Below, one piece after another: positions 32,716 through 40,483 of a stretch of DNA of 42,767 nucleotides. How positions within the stretch are numbered: position 1 is the stretch's first letter; each line of letters opens with the position of its first letter. Location: the NCBI RefSeq assembly GCF_025149945.1, contig NZ_JALXVH010000024.1, forward strand, positions 1-42,767. The letters are read 5' to 3'. The notes under the pieces were generated by a model. That model did no database searches. It worked only from the letters and a program-made list of their open reading frames with translations, and was not told the origin of the DNA. A program made the translations under genes and the position numbers. This DNA is from Kocuria sp. p3-SID1428. Its GTDB lineage: Bacteria; Actinomycetota; Actinomycetes; Actinomycetales; Micrococcaceae.

Positions 32716-32976
32716 TCAGTCCTGGTCGTCGACGCTCTCTCGGCGCGCGCGGGCAGCGTCCAGGCGGTCCCGGGCGCCGTCGAGCCACTGCTCGCAGCGA
32801 TTGGCCAGGGCCTCGCCGCGCTCCCACAGCGCCAGCGACTCCTCCAGTGCCGTGCCGCCGGCCTCGAGCTTGGACACGGTGGCCACGAGCTCCTCGCGAG
32901 CCTGCTCGTAGCCCATGGACTCGATATCGGACAGATCCGGTGCTGCGCCGGGGGAGGACGGGGTGGTCTCGGTCAT
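32716..32976 (-). CDS. xseB: Exodeoxyribonuclease VII small subunit
   Basis: 86 residues, the usual size. XseB binds XseA as several copies per large subunit; the complex degrades single-stranded DNA from both ends. The conserved core is DIESMGYEQAREELVATVSKLEAGGTALEESLALWERGEALANRCEQWL in outline, with the LEAGG, LEESLALWERG and helix-turn-helix coiled pair recognisable. Start at 32976 with GAAAGGA eight bases upstream. It follows xseA by 36 bases in the same direction and ends ten bases from the convergent tetR stop. Family call firm. Confidence 0.94.
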   Translation of the reverse strand: MTETTPSSPGAAPDLSDIESMGYEQAREELVATVSKLEAGGTALEESLALWERGEALANRCEQWLDGARDRLDAARARRESVDDQD

Positions 32977-33012
32977 GAGTGGGGTCCTTTCGGGAATTCC
33001 AGACAGTGCGGG

Positions 33013-34299
33013 TCAGTCGTCGCGGCGCTGGCCTGGGCGGCGCTGGGAGAGCTCCAGGGCGCGCACCGACAGCTCGCCGGCGGCCAGGCGCACCGTGAGC
33101 TCGTCGTCCACGGCCACCTGATCGGTGCCGCGCACCACGACGCCGTGATCGTCCTGGACCACGGCGTAGCCGCGGTTGAGGGTCTGCTGCGGCGACAGCG
33201 CGCGCACCCGCAGCTTCATCTGCTCGATCGCCGTGCGATCGCGATCGATCCGGTGGGCGGTGGTGCGCTGGGCGCGCTCGCGCAGCCGGTCGATGTCCTC
33301 CTCTCGCACCAGGATCATGCCCTCCGGCTGATCCAGCACAGGACGGGAGCGCACTGCGTCCAGGGCGCGGCGCTCGCGGTCCAGGAACTGGGTCACCGCG
33401 CGATCCAGCACCGCTCGGGCGCGAGCCACATTCGCCTTCTCCTCCACCAGATCAGGGACCACTCGCTTGCCGGCGTCGGTGGGTGTGGAGGCGCGGACAT
33501 CCGCCACGTGATCCAGCAGCGGCTGGTCGTTCTCGTGCCCGATCGCCGAGATCACCGGCGTGGTGGCATCGGCGACGGCGCGCAGCAGCCGTTCGTCGCT
33601 GAACGGCAGCAGGTCCTCGAAGGCGCCGCCGCCGCGGGCGATGATGATGACGTCCACGTCCGGGTGCGCGTCCAGCTCGGCGAGCGCGCCCATGACCTGG
33701 CCCGCCGAGGCGGCGCCCTGCACGGCCACGTTGCGGATCTCGAACTGCACCGACGGCCACCGCAGGGAGGCATTGCGCACCACGTCCTTCTCGGCATCCG
33801 AGTTCCGCCCGGTGATCAGCCCCACGCGCTGCGGCAGCTGGGGGATGGGGCGCTTTCGCTCGGCGTCGAACAGGCCCTCCTCGGCCAGTGCCCGGCGCAG
33901 CTGCTCGATGCGCACCAGCAGGTCTCCCAGGCCCACCGGGCGCACGCCGTGGCCGATCATCGACAGCCGACCGGTCTTGGTCCAGTAGTCCGGGCGGACC
34001 TGCGCCACGACCCGCATGCCCTTCTCGAGCGGGGTCTCCAGCGCCTGCATCTCGCGCGGGAACAGGGTCACGGGCACTGAGATCTCCTGGTCGACGTCGC
34101 GCAGGGTCAGGAAGGTGACGCGCGGGCGCTGATTGATCTCGATGATCTGGCCCTCGACCCAGGTGGGGTCGCAGCGGGCGATGTAGGCGTGGAGGTTCTC
34201 GGCCAGCAGGCGCAGCGGCCACGGGTTCTCCGGCGTGGTCAGCCCCGCACGCGGGGCGGGGGCCGGGCGCTGGTCTCCGGCGGGGGGCTGTTCCGTCAT
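33013..34299 (-). CDS. xseA: Exodeoxyribonuclease VII large subunit
   Basis: 428 residues. The N-terminal OB-fold (PWPLRLLAENLHAYIARCDPTWVEGQIIEINQ...HVTFLTLRD in outline) binds single-stranded DNA. The catalytic domain holds GLITGRNSDAEKDVVRN, VIIIARGGGAFEDLLPFSDE (the conserved GGG and acidic residues) and PVISAIGHENDQPLLDHVAD. A long coiled coil (about 290-370) and a C-terminal domain (LNRGYAVVQDDHG) bind XseB. Together with XseB it forms ExoVII. The ATG at 34299 lacks a ribosome-binding site; TATGCA ends six bases upstream, so it may be leaderless. The first 25 residues are Pro/Ala-rich and could be optional. Confidence 0.95.
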   Translation of the reverse strand: MTEQPPAGDQRPAPAPRAGLTTPENPWPLRLLAENLHAYIARCDPTWVEGQIIEINQRPRVTFLTLRDVDQEISVPVTLFPREMQALETPLEKGMRVVAQVRPDYWTKTGRLSMIGHGVRPVGLGDLLVRIEQLRRALAEEGLFDAERKRPIPQLPQRVGLITGRNSDAEKDVVRNASLRWPSVQFEIRNVAVQGAASAGQVMGALAELDAHPDVDVIIIARGGGAFEDLLPFSDERLLRAVADATTPVISAIGHENDQPLLDHVADVRASTPTDAGKRVVPDLVEEKANVARARAVLDRAVTQFLDRERRALDAVRSRPVLDQPEGMILVREEDIDRLRERAQRTTAHRIDRDRTAIEQMKLRVRALSPQQTLNRGYAVVQDDHGVVVRGTDQVAVDDELTVRLAAGELSVRALELSQRRPGQRRDD

Positions 34300-34305
34300 G
34301 GTCCA

Positions 34306-34311
34306 TGCATA
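34306..34311 (-). promoter_or_regulatory. Candidate -10 element giving a leaderless xseA transcript
   Basis: Minus-strand TATGCA, six bases, then ATG. The final base departs from the TAnnnT pattern. Confidence 0.4.
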
Positions 34312-34368
34312 CCACCCGTCTCGGGCAGGTCACGGGTCCGACGCCGGTCGGTGGACAGCCGGTCCCGG

Positions 34369-34374
34369 TAGCGT
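34369..34374 (+). promoter_or_regulatory. -10 element giving a leaderless transcript of the four-helix membrane protein
   Basis: TAGCGT, seven bases (GGTGCGC), then ATG at 34382. Confidence 0.55.
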
Positions 34375-34381
34375 GGTGCGC

Positions 34382-35434
34382 ATGACTGCTCCGCGCTCCG
34401 AGGCCCCTGCCGCAGGCCTGCCCTGGGATCGCCCCGCACCCGCCGCACGGCGCCGAGGCCGCGGTGCGCTCGGTGTGCTGCGCACGGTTGTGGCCGCGGT
34501 GCTGGCGCTGTGCGCCGGGCTGGCTGCGGTGATGGCCGTGACGACCACCTGGATCGATGACACGGTCATGGACCGCGAGGGGTTCTCGGCGCTGTCGGAG
34601 GATCTGCTGGCGGATCAGCAGCTGCGCGATGAGATCGAGGCCATGGCCCTGGATTCCGCCTCCCAAGCCATCCAGGACGCCGACACCGGCGACATCCCGG
34701 TGGGCGGGATGATCACCGGCTGGGTGGATCGCAGGGTGGGCTCGACCCTGGTCGAGTACTTCGACGGCGATGACTACCCGCAGGACATGCGTGAGGTCAT
34801 GGAGGGGACCTACGACGCCAATGTGGCCGCCGCCGAGGGGCCCGACGGCGCCCCGGAGGACCTGCAGGTCGACGTCGCCCCGGTCCTGGACGGGCTCTCC
34901 GGGTCCATCAGCGACCGACTGCCCTTCGGACTGGAGATCGATCTGTCCTCCATGGATCTGCCCGGGATCGACGGCGGCGTGGCCGAGATCCCCGACTCAG
35001 CTACCGGCCCCGCCCTGGATCAGCTCGCCGAGGTCTCGCAGCAGGCGCCGTACTGGTGGATCGCCGCCGGCGTCGCGGCCGTGCTGGCGCTGGTCATCGC
35101 CCGGCACCGCGAGTGGATGCTGCTGGGGGCCGGCCTCGGCCTGATCGGCGGCGTGATCGCAGCCGGGATGGCCCTGCAGGGATTCGCCGAGACGACCATG
35201 GCCTCCCCGGATCTGGAGGGCGTGGGGCGCACGGTGGTCGATCGGATGTTCGCCGCGCTCGACGCCGGGCTGAATAAGCGACTGAGCCCCTGGCTGTGGG
35301 CCGGCGTGGCGTTGTCCGCCGCGGGCGTGGTGCTGGGCGGGCTGCGCCTGACCTGGCGGCTGGGCGGCGACGATTCCCGTGGGGGCTCGGCCACCGGGCT
35401 GAGCCGCAGGGGACGGCGGGTCATCGAGGCCTGA
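34382..35434 (+). CDS. Hypothetical four-helix membrane protein with extracytoplasmic domain
   Basis: 350 residues, not recognised as a named family. A basic, Pro-rich N-terminus (1-30) precedes a membrane helix (about 32-54). A mainly acidic region of about 165 residues follows, presumably outside the cell (WIDDTVMDREGFSALSEDLLADQQLRDEIE... through IPDSATGPALDQLAEVS). Three more helices come near the end: WWIAAGVAAVLALVIA, MLLGAGLGLIGGVIAAGMAL and LWAGVALSAAGVVLGGL, then a short basic tail. This topology resembles uncharacterised actinobacterial membrane proteins with a vWA-free, charged extracellular loop. It lies divergent to xseA and upstream of ispH; it could be envelope-related, but nothing ties it to a function. 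Confidence 0.8.
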   Translation: MTAPRSEAPAAGLPWDRPAPAARRRGRGALGVLRTVVAAVLALCAGLAAVMAVTTTWIDDTVMDREGFSALSEDLLADQQLRDEIEAMALDSASQAIQDADTGDIPVGGMITGWVDRRVGSTLVEYFDGDDYPQDMREVMEGTYDANVAAAEGPDGAPEDLQVDVAPVLDGLSGSISDRLPFGLEIDLSSMDLPGIDGGVAEIPDSATGPALDQLAEVSQQAPYWWIAAGVAAVLALVIARHREWMLLGAGLGLIGGVIAAGMALQGFAETTMASPDLEGVGRTVVDRMFAALDAGLNKRLSPWLWAGVALSAAGVVLGGLRLTWRLGGDDSRGGSATGLSRRGRRVIEA

Positions 35435-35460
35435 GCCTGTGGCGGGCCGCGGGGCGACCC

Positions 35461-35519
35461 GGTGACATGCATGACATGTCCCCGTCACCTGTTGAGCCCG
35501 TAGAATGCGGGACATGTCC
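35461..35519. promoter_or_regulatory. Palindrome cluster around the ispH promoter
   Basis: Three related elements: TGACATGC at 35463, TGACATGTCC at 35472-35481 and GGACATGTCC at 35510-35519, the last a perfect 10-bp palindrome over the ispH start codon. GACATGTC recurs 38 bases apart and flanks the -10. GGTGAC (35461-35466) and GTCACC (35484-35489) add an outer dyad. Arrangement suggests an operator pair for a regulator of ispH. Confidence 0.5.
35501..35506 (+). promoter_or_regulatory. -10 element giving a leaderless ispH transcript
   Basis: TAGAAT, the best match to the sigma-70 -10 consensus in the series, with seven bases to the ATG at 35514. No ribosome-binding site. Confidence 0.65.
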
Positions 35520-36596
35520 GCACCCGTCGCCCTTTCCATGCCTGTCGTCCCCCGCGTGCGCCGCTCTCCGCAGGAGATCGCGGCGGCAGCGCCCGTCGAA
35601 GGGGACAAGAAGGTCCTGCTGGCCTCGCCGCGCGGTTACTGCGCCGGCGTGGATCGTGCGGTGATCGCGGTCGAGAAGGCGCTCGAGCACTACGGCGCAC
35701 CGGTGTACGTCCGCAAGGAGATCGTGCACAACAAGCACGTGGTCCAGACCCTCGAGGCGGACGGCGCCGTGTTCGTCGAGGAGGTCGACGAGGTGCCTGA
35801 GGGCTCCCTGCTCGTGTTCTCCGCCCATGGCGTCTCCCCGGCGGTCGTGAGCTCGGCCGCCGAGCGCGGTCTGCAGACCATCGACGCCACCTGTCCGCTG
35901 GTGACCAAGGTGCACCGCGAGGCCGTGCGCTTCGCCAAGCAGGGCCGCCAGATCCTGCTCATCGGGCACGTGGGCCACGAGGAGGTCGAGGGCACCTACG
36001 GCGAGGCCCCGGACCGCACGATCATCGTCAACGGCCCGGAGGACGTGCCGAGCCTCGAGGTCGAGGACCCCGACAACCTCGTGTGGCTGTCGCAGACCAC
36101 GCTGTCCGTGGACGAGACCCTGGAGATCGTCACCGCCCTGCGCGAGCGCTTCCCCAACCTGCAGGATCCGCCCTCCGATGACATCTGCTACGCCACCTCC
36201 AACCGCCAGGGCGCGATCAAGGAGATCGCCCCGCAGACGGATCTGGTGATCGTGGTCGGCTCGCCGAATTCGTCGAACTCCGTGCGCCTCAAGGAGGTCG
36301 CCGCCGAGTACGGCGCAGCCCGCGCCGAGCGCGTCGACACCGCGAACGAGGTCGACGAGTCCTGGTTCGAGGGCGTGCGCACCGTGGGTGTGACCTCGGG
36401 GGCCTCCGTGCCGGAGGTCCTGGTCCGCGACGTCATGGCCCTGCTGGCCGAGTACGGCTACGAGGACGTCGAGGAGGTTGTCACCGCAGAGGAGGACATC
36501 CTCTTCTCGCTGCCCAAGGAGCTGCGTGCGCGTCTGACGGCAGACGGCGACGCCTCCCGCAGTCTCGGCGGCCGCGGAGCGCGCCCGGCCCGCTGA
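35514..36596 (+). CDS. ispH: 4-hydroxy-3-methylbut-2-enyl diphosphate reductase (IspH/LytB)
   Basis: 360 residues. It carries out the last step of the MEP pathway, making IPP and DMAPP from HMBPP, using a [4Fe-4S] cluster. The three cluster cysteines are present: Cys43 in [12 protein letters not shown], Cys127 in [12 protein letters not shown] and Cys225 in [11 protein letters not shown]. Substrate-binding segments [18 protein letters not shown] and the SSNS run in [17 protein letters not shown] are intact, as is [13 protein letters not shown]. Residues 1-30 form a variable N-terminal extension. The ATG at 35514 is preferred over an in-frame ATG at 35505 because the latter overlaps the -10; 35514 is the predicted transcript 5' end. 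Palindromes around the promoter suggest specific control. Convergent with rmuC, 21 bases apart. Confidence 0.95.
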   Translation: MSAPVALSMPVVPRVRRSPQEIAAAAPVEGDKKVLLASPRGYCAGVDRAVIAVEKALEHYGAPVYVRKEIVHNKHVVQTLEADGAVFVEEVDEVPEGSLLVFSAHGVSPAVVSSAAERGLQTIDATCPLVTKVHREAVRFAKQGRQILLIGHVGHEEVEGTYGEAPDRTIIVNGPEDVPSLEVEDPDNLVWLSQTTLSVDETLEIVTALRERFPNLQDPPSDDICYATSNRQGAIKEIAPQTDLVIVVGSPNSSNSVRLKEVAAEYGAARAERVDTANEVDESWFEGVRTVGVTSGASVPEVLVRDVMALLAEYGYEDVEEVVTAEEDILFSLPKELRARLTADGDASRSLGGRGARPAR

Positions 36597-36617
36597 GCCT
36601 GTCGGCCGATCGATAGG

Positions 36618-37856
36618 TCAGTCCTGCGGCCCTTCCTGCGTCTCCTGGTCCAGCAGCTCCGGGGCTGTGATCGCACGCGGGGTGGACTCGACCGTGGCCG
36701 TCTCCAGGCGGTCGTCGGCCGGTGCCGTGACATCCAGGTCGTTGAGGCGACGGGCCGTGGGCAGAACGCGGGTCTCGAGCGAGCCCACGAGCTTGTTGTA
36801 GGTCTCCACGGAGCGGCGGATGGACCCGCCCATGGCGCTGAGGTGCCCGCCCACGGTGCCCAGCCGGTCGTAGAGATCCCGCGACAGCTGCAGCAGCTGC
36901 GAGGCGTCCTGGGCCAGCGACTCCTGGCGCCAAGAGAAAGCGACCGCCTTGAGCGAGGCCAGCAGGGAGACCGGCGACACCAGGGCCACGCTGCGCGCCG
37001 CAGCGTGATCCAGCAGCGAGGGATCCGCCTCCAGCGCGGCCGACAGCGCCGACTCCACGGGAACGAAGCACAGCACCAGCTCGGGGGAGCCGACGGTCGA
37101 GGTCCAGTACTTCTTGGAGCCCAGGGCGTCCACGTGCGCTCGCAGGGCATCGGCGTGGCCCTTGAGCAGCTTGGTCCGGGCTGCGAGGGCCTGCTCCGAG
37201 CCGTCGTGGCCGAGGTCCTGGGCGCGCAGGTACGAGGCCATGGGGGCCTTGGCGTCCACGATCAGCCGCTGCTCCCCGGGCAGCTTCACGACCATGTCCG
37301 GGCGGTGCGCACCGTCCTCGGTCTGCACGTGGACCTGCTCCTGGAAGTCGACGTGGCGCAGCATCCCCGCGGCCTCCACCACACGGCGCAGCTGGACCTC
37401 GCCCCAGGCGCCGCGGGCGGAGTTGGAGCGCAGCGATCCGGCCAGTGATCCCGTGACGCGCTGCAGCTCGGCGTCCGCCTCCCGAGCCTGCTCGAGCGCG
37501 CGGGAGACCTCCCCGAACTGCTGCGAGCGGTCCTTCTCGAGCCGGGTCACGTGTTCCTGGACCCCGCGCAGCCGATCGGCCAGCGGAGCCAGAGCGGTGA
37601 GGACGTCCTGGTCCTGGGCGGAGCGCTCCTCCAGCGCCGCCACGCGCTCGGTCTGCAGCCGGGAGCTCTCCTGCGCGGCGGCAAGGCGGCGCTGCAGCTC
37701 GACGTTGTCCTGCCGCATGCTCTCGAGCTCCCGGCCGTCCGCTCCACCGGCCGCACGACGGGACGCAAGCAGCCAGCCCACGGCCAGACCGGCCACCGCG
37801 CCTGCGATGAAGAGCACCAGGGGGAGGACGATGTCGAGGGAGGAGGTCTGTTCCAT
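36618..37856 (-). CDS. rmuC: RmuC-family DNA recombination protein
   Basis: 412 residues from the ATG at 37856 (an in-frame ATG at 37889 would add 11). A single N-terminal membrane helix (IVLPLVLFIAGAVAGLAVGWLLA) is followed by a coiled-coil region (about 40-135). The RmuC nuclease-like domain shows NSARGAWGEVQLRRVVEAAGM, DMVVKLPGEQRLIVDAKAPM, KKYW and VLCFVPVESAL. This matches the predicted PD-(D/E)xK-like core. RmuC limits recombination at inverted repeats in E. coli; the role here is inferred. Start has GAATCT seven bases upstream, a weaker member of the leaderless series, and no ribosome-binding site. Confidence 0.92.
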   Translation of the reverse strand: MEQTSSLDIVLPLVLFIAGAVAGLAVGWLLASRRAAGGADGRELESMRQDNVELQRRLAAAQESSRLQTERVAALEERSAQDQDVLTALAPLADRLRGVQEHVTRLEKDRSQQFGEVSRALEQAREADAELQRVTGSLAGSLRSNSARGAWGEVQLRRVVEAAGMLRHVDFQEQVHVQTEDGAHRPDMVVKLPGEQRLIVDAKAPMASYLRAQDLGHDGSEQALAARTKLLKGHADALRAHVDALGSKKYWTSTVGSPELVLCFVPVESALSAALEADPSLLDHAAARSVALVSPVSLLASLKAVAFSWRQESLAQDASQLLQLSRDLYDRLGTVGGHLSAMGGSIRRSVETYNKLVGSLETRVLPTARRLNDLDVTAPADDRLETATVESTPRAITAPELLDQETQEGPQD

Positions 37857-37863
37857 GCGACTC

Positions 37864-37869
37864 AGATTC
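37864..37869 (-). promoter_or_regulatory. Candidate -10 element giving a leaderless rmuC transcript
   Basis: Minus-strand GAATCT, seven bases, then ATG. Only the second and sixth bases match TAnnnT, but the spacing is the same as in stronger cases. Confidence 0.35.
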
Positions 37870-37942
37870 TCAGCCCGCTCCGACAGCACAGCGCGGCCCC
37901 GTCCTCGGACGGAGCCGCGCTGTGACGAGAACCCTCAGTAGG

Positions 37943-38680
37943 TCAGAGGCTCCACTCCCAGCCCTCGGTGTCGAAGACGGGGGCATAGATCAGCGTGCCA
38001 GAGGAGTCGGTGACATCGAAGACGAGCGAGCCGGAGACGTTCTCGCCCGGACCGATCTCGTTGGTCAGTGATTCTGATCCTTCGAGGCAGGCATAGGTCG
38101 CGACCGTGCCGATGTCGTTGGCCGTGCGGCCCGAAGAATCCACGAACTTCCAGTCGTACGGATTGAACATCATGGAGTCGATGTAGAACAGCTCCTCCAT
38201 GTCCTCGGCGGATCCGGTGCTGGCCGTGATGTCGACCTTGACGAAGGACTCGTTCTCCGGGGCCTCCGCGTAGGGGCTGGTGCACTGGAAGTCGGGCTGG
38301 ATATCGGTGACCTCGAAGGACAGCGCCTTCTCCCCGGAGGAGGCGGTGAGGCTCGCCTCCTCGCCGATCTGCTTGGGGATGTTGCCGCGCTCGCTGAGGC
38401 CGGAGGCGTCGGCGGCAGGCTTGGCCGCCTCGTCATCCTCGACCGCCTTCGACGGCTCGGCGGAGTCTCCGCTGTCGGCTGATGCTGAGTCCTCCTCGGC
38501 TTCGGACGACGATTCCGTGGAGGACTGGTCCTCGGCTGGAACCGTCTGCGTGACCGTCACGGTCTCGGGAGCCGGCTGCTCGGCGGAGTCGTCGGATGCC
38601 TCAGGGGTGCAGGCGGCCAGGGCCAGAGCCAGGGCGAGCGTGCCGAGGGCAAGGACAGGGGAGCGACGGGGGTGGGACAC
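37943..38680 (-). CDS. Putative lipoprotein with DUF4352-like domain
   Basis: 245 residues from GTG 38680, which has GGAGG five bases upstream; an ATG at 38704 in frame lacks one. The lipobox LAAC places the lipidated cysteine at residue 24. A Glu/Ser/Asp-rich spacer of about 75 residues should extend the domain away from the membrane. The C-terminal part (ALSFEVTDIQPDFQCTSPYAEAPENESFVKVDITA... NPYDWKFVDSSGRTAND...LVFDVTDSSGTLIYAP) resembles the DUF4352 immunoglobulin-like fold found in secreted actinobacterial and firmicute lipoproteins. Two cysteines (in FQCTSPY and YACLEGSE) could form a disulfide. Function unknown; neighbours give no clue. Confidence 0.82.
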   Translation of the reverse strand: MSHPRRSPVLALGTLALALALAACTPEASDDSAEQPAPETVTVTQTVPAEDQSSTESSSEAEEDSASADSGDSAEPSKAVEDDEAAKPAADASGLSERGNIPKQIGEEASLTASSGEKALSFEVTDIQPDFQCTSPYAEAPENESFVKVDITASTGSAEDMEELFYIDSMMFNPYDWKFVDSSGRTANDIGTVATYACLEGSESLTNEIGPGENVSGSLVFDVTDSSGTLIYAPVFDTEGWEWSL

Positions 38681-38731
38681 AGGGGCCTCCGGGTTCTCGG
38701 GCATTCAGTCATCGTTCAGGCTGTGTCCAAC

Positions 38732-38737
38732 ATCCTA
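38732..38737 (-). promoter_or_regulatory. Candidate -10 element of the DUF4352-like lipoprotein gene
   Basis: Minus-strand TAGGAT about 50 bases before the GTG at 38680. This gene has a leader and a ribosome-binding site, in contrast to its leaderless neighbour rmuC. Confidence 0.4.
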
Positions 38738-38760
38738 AAAGGTTCGCCATGCGCACCGAT

Positions 38761-38778
38761 GCTCTGACAGCTCAGAGC
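38761..38778 (-). terminator. Hairpin at the end of the ABC / two-component operon
   Basis: GCTCTGA (38761-38767) and TCAGAGC (38772-38778) around a four-base CAGC loop. It overlaps the response-regulator stop codon (38772-38774). Confidence 0.55.
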
Positions 38779-39386
38779 CACCCGTTGTCCTGCGCAGCAC
38801 GTGCGGCCGCGGCGCGGTTGGCCGTATGCGTCTTGCTGATCGCCGAGGACAGGTGGTTGCGCACCGTGCCCTGGGACAGGTGAAGGCGGGCGGCCATCTC
38901 CTTCACGGAGGCGCCGTCCAGGGCGATGCGCAGGACGTCGCGCTCGCGCTCGGTCAGAGGGCTGCCGCCGGTGATCAGCGACTCCTCGGCCAGGGAGGGG
39001 TCGATCACGCGTCCACCGCCGTGGACGGTGCGCACCGCGGCGGCAAGCTGCTCGGCAGGCGTGTCCTTGACGACGAAGCCGCGTGCCCCCGCCTCCAGCG
39101 CCCGGCGCAGGTACCCGGGGCGCCCGAACGTGGTGACGATGAGGCTGCGGCACCCGATCCCCGCGTCCCGCAGGGCGGCGGCGGTCTCGATGCCGTCGCG
39201 GCCGGGCATCTCGATGTCCAGCAGCGCCACGTCCGCGCGGTGCTCGCGCGCCAGGTCCACGACCTCCGTTCCCGAACCCGTCTGGGCGACGATCTCCAGG
39301 TCCCCCTCGAGCTCCAGCAGCGCCGCCAGGGCGCCGCGGACCAGCGCCTGGTCATCGGCCAGCAGCAGGCGGATCTTCTCGGTCAT
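38772..39386 (-). CDS. NarL/FixJ-family response regulator
   Basis: 204 residues. The receiver domain has the acidic pair Asp11-Asp12 in LLLADDQALV, phosphoacceptor Asp57 in VALLDIEMPGRDG, and the conserved Lys in FVVKDTP. A LuxR-type HTH at the C-terminus (about 140-200) reads LTERERDVLRIALDGASVKEMAARL...QGTVRNHLSSAISKTHTANR. The ATG overlaps the stop of the histidine-kinase gene (ATGA), so the pair is translationally coupled. It probably regulates the ABC transporter of its own operon, a standard LiaR/DesR-like arrangement. Confidence 0.95.
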   Translation of the reverse strand: MTEKIRLLLADDQALVRGALAALLELEGDLEIVAQTGSGTEVVDLAREHRADVALLDIEMPGRDGIETAAALRDAGIGCRSLIVTTFGRPGYLRRALEAGARGFVVKDTPAEQLAAAVRTVHGGGRVIDPSLAEESLITGGSPLTERERDVLRIALDGASVKEMAARLHLSQGTVRNHLSSAISKTHTANRAAAARAAQDNGWL

Positions 39387-40483
39387 GGCAGCCGCACCTC
39401 CAGTCGGGTTCCGGGGCGATCGGGGGAGGCGTCGGCGGCGCTGAGGATCAGCTCGCCGCCTGCCTGGCGCACGCGCTCGCGCATGCCGCGCAGGCCGTTG
39501 CCCGTGGCCGCGTCCGGATCGGCTCCGACGCCGTCGTCTTCCACCACCAGTCTGCCGGGTCCGGCCTCCACCGTGCAGACGGTGGCCTGGGCATGGCGGA
39601 TCACATTGGTCACGGCCTCGCGCAGGCACCAGGCCAGCAGGGTCTGCTGCTCGGCCGGCAGGCCAGCAGGACCGGGCAGCCGCGCCTCGATCTCGGCGGC
39701 GTCCAGGGCCGTGCGCGCCGAGCGCAGCTGCGCCGCCCACTCGGGGCTGTGCTGACCGCCGACGGCCTGCCGCACCTCACCGGCGGCCTGGCGGGACAGG
39801 GCGAGCACCTCATCGAGCTCGGCGATCGCGCGCTGCGGGTCGCGCTCCACCATCCGGCGAGCGAGCTCGGTCTTGACCGTGATGACGGTCAGCGAGTGCC
39901 CCAGCAGGTCGTGGACGTCGCGTCCCAGCGATTCCCGCTGCTGCGCCAGGAGCAGCTGCTCGGCGAGGTCGCGTGTGCGCTCCTCGCGGTCCATCACGGA
40001 GGCCAGCACGGCCATCAGGACCGAGGACATGGCGATGACCGGGACGCCCCAGAACAGGTGCTGAGGCCACACCCAGATCAGCAGGGCCGCCGTCAGCGCG
40101 TCGAGCACCAGGATCCACATCACGCGGGAGCGCACCGAGGGGAGGCGGAATGCGAGCAGCGCCACCAGGAAGGGGAAGCACCCCAGCACCGACCCGCCCA
40201 GCAAGGGTGTCAGCAGAGCGAGGCACAGAGTCAGGCCGAACAGCCACATGAGGGTGGCCGGGATGCGCGGCAGGCGGCTCAGGGCGCCCGGCTCCCACCA
40301 GGACAGCACGTAGACGACGGCGAAGAGCAGCAGGAGCCCGATGCCGACGGCCATGGCCGCCGGACCGTGTCCGCTGCGCAGCAGCCCGACCAGGGGGAAG
40401 GCCAGGAAGATCAGCCAGATGGAGGCGTAGAGGGTCGATCCGATGCGCTCGTCGCGCGTGGTCTCGGCGGGGGAGATGGTCAT
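39383..40483 (-). CDS. DesK/LiaS-type sensor histidine kinase
   Basis: 366 residues. About five or six membrane helices occupy residues 15-165 with little extracellular sequence, as in intramembrane-sensing kinases. The HisKA_3 dimerisation helix follows, with the phospho-accepting His191 in LGRDVHDLLGHSL. The ATPase domain has the N box EAVTNVIRHAQA, G1 VEDDGVGAD and G2 GNGLRGMRERV. It should phosphorylate the NarL-type regulator encoded next to it. ATG 40483 overlaps the permease stop (ATGA), and its own stop overlaps the regulator start, so three genes are translationally coupled. The signal may be membrane fluidity or envelope-active drugs; that is inference. Confidence 0.95.
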   Translation of the reverse strand: MTISPAETTRDERIGSTLYASIWLIFLAFPLVGLLRSGHGPAAMAVGIGLLLLFAVVYVLSWWEPGALSRLPRIPATLMWLFGLTLCLALLTPLLGGSVLGCFPFLVALLAFRLPSVRSRVMWILVLDALTAALLIWVWPQHLFWGVPVIAMSSVLMAVLASVMDREERTRDLAEQLLLAQQRESLGRDVHDLLGHSLTVITVKTELARRMVERDPQRAIAELDEVLALSRQAAGEVRQAVGGQHSPEWAAQLRSARTALDAAEIEARLPGPAGLPAEQQTLLAWCLREAVTNVIRHAQATVCTVEAGPGRLVVEDDGVGADPDAATGNGLRGMRERVRQAGGELILSAADASPDRPGTRLEVRLP

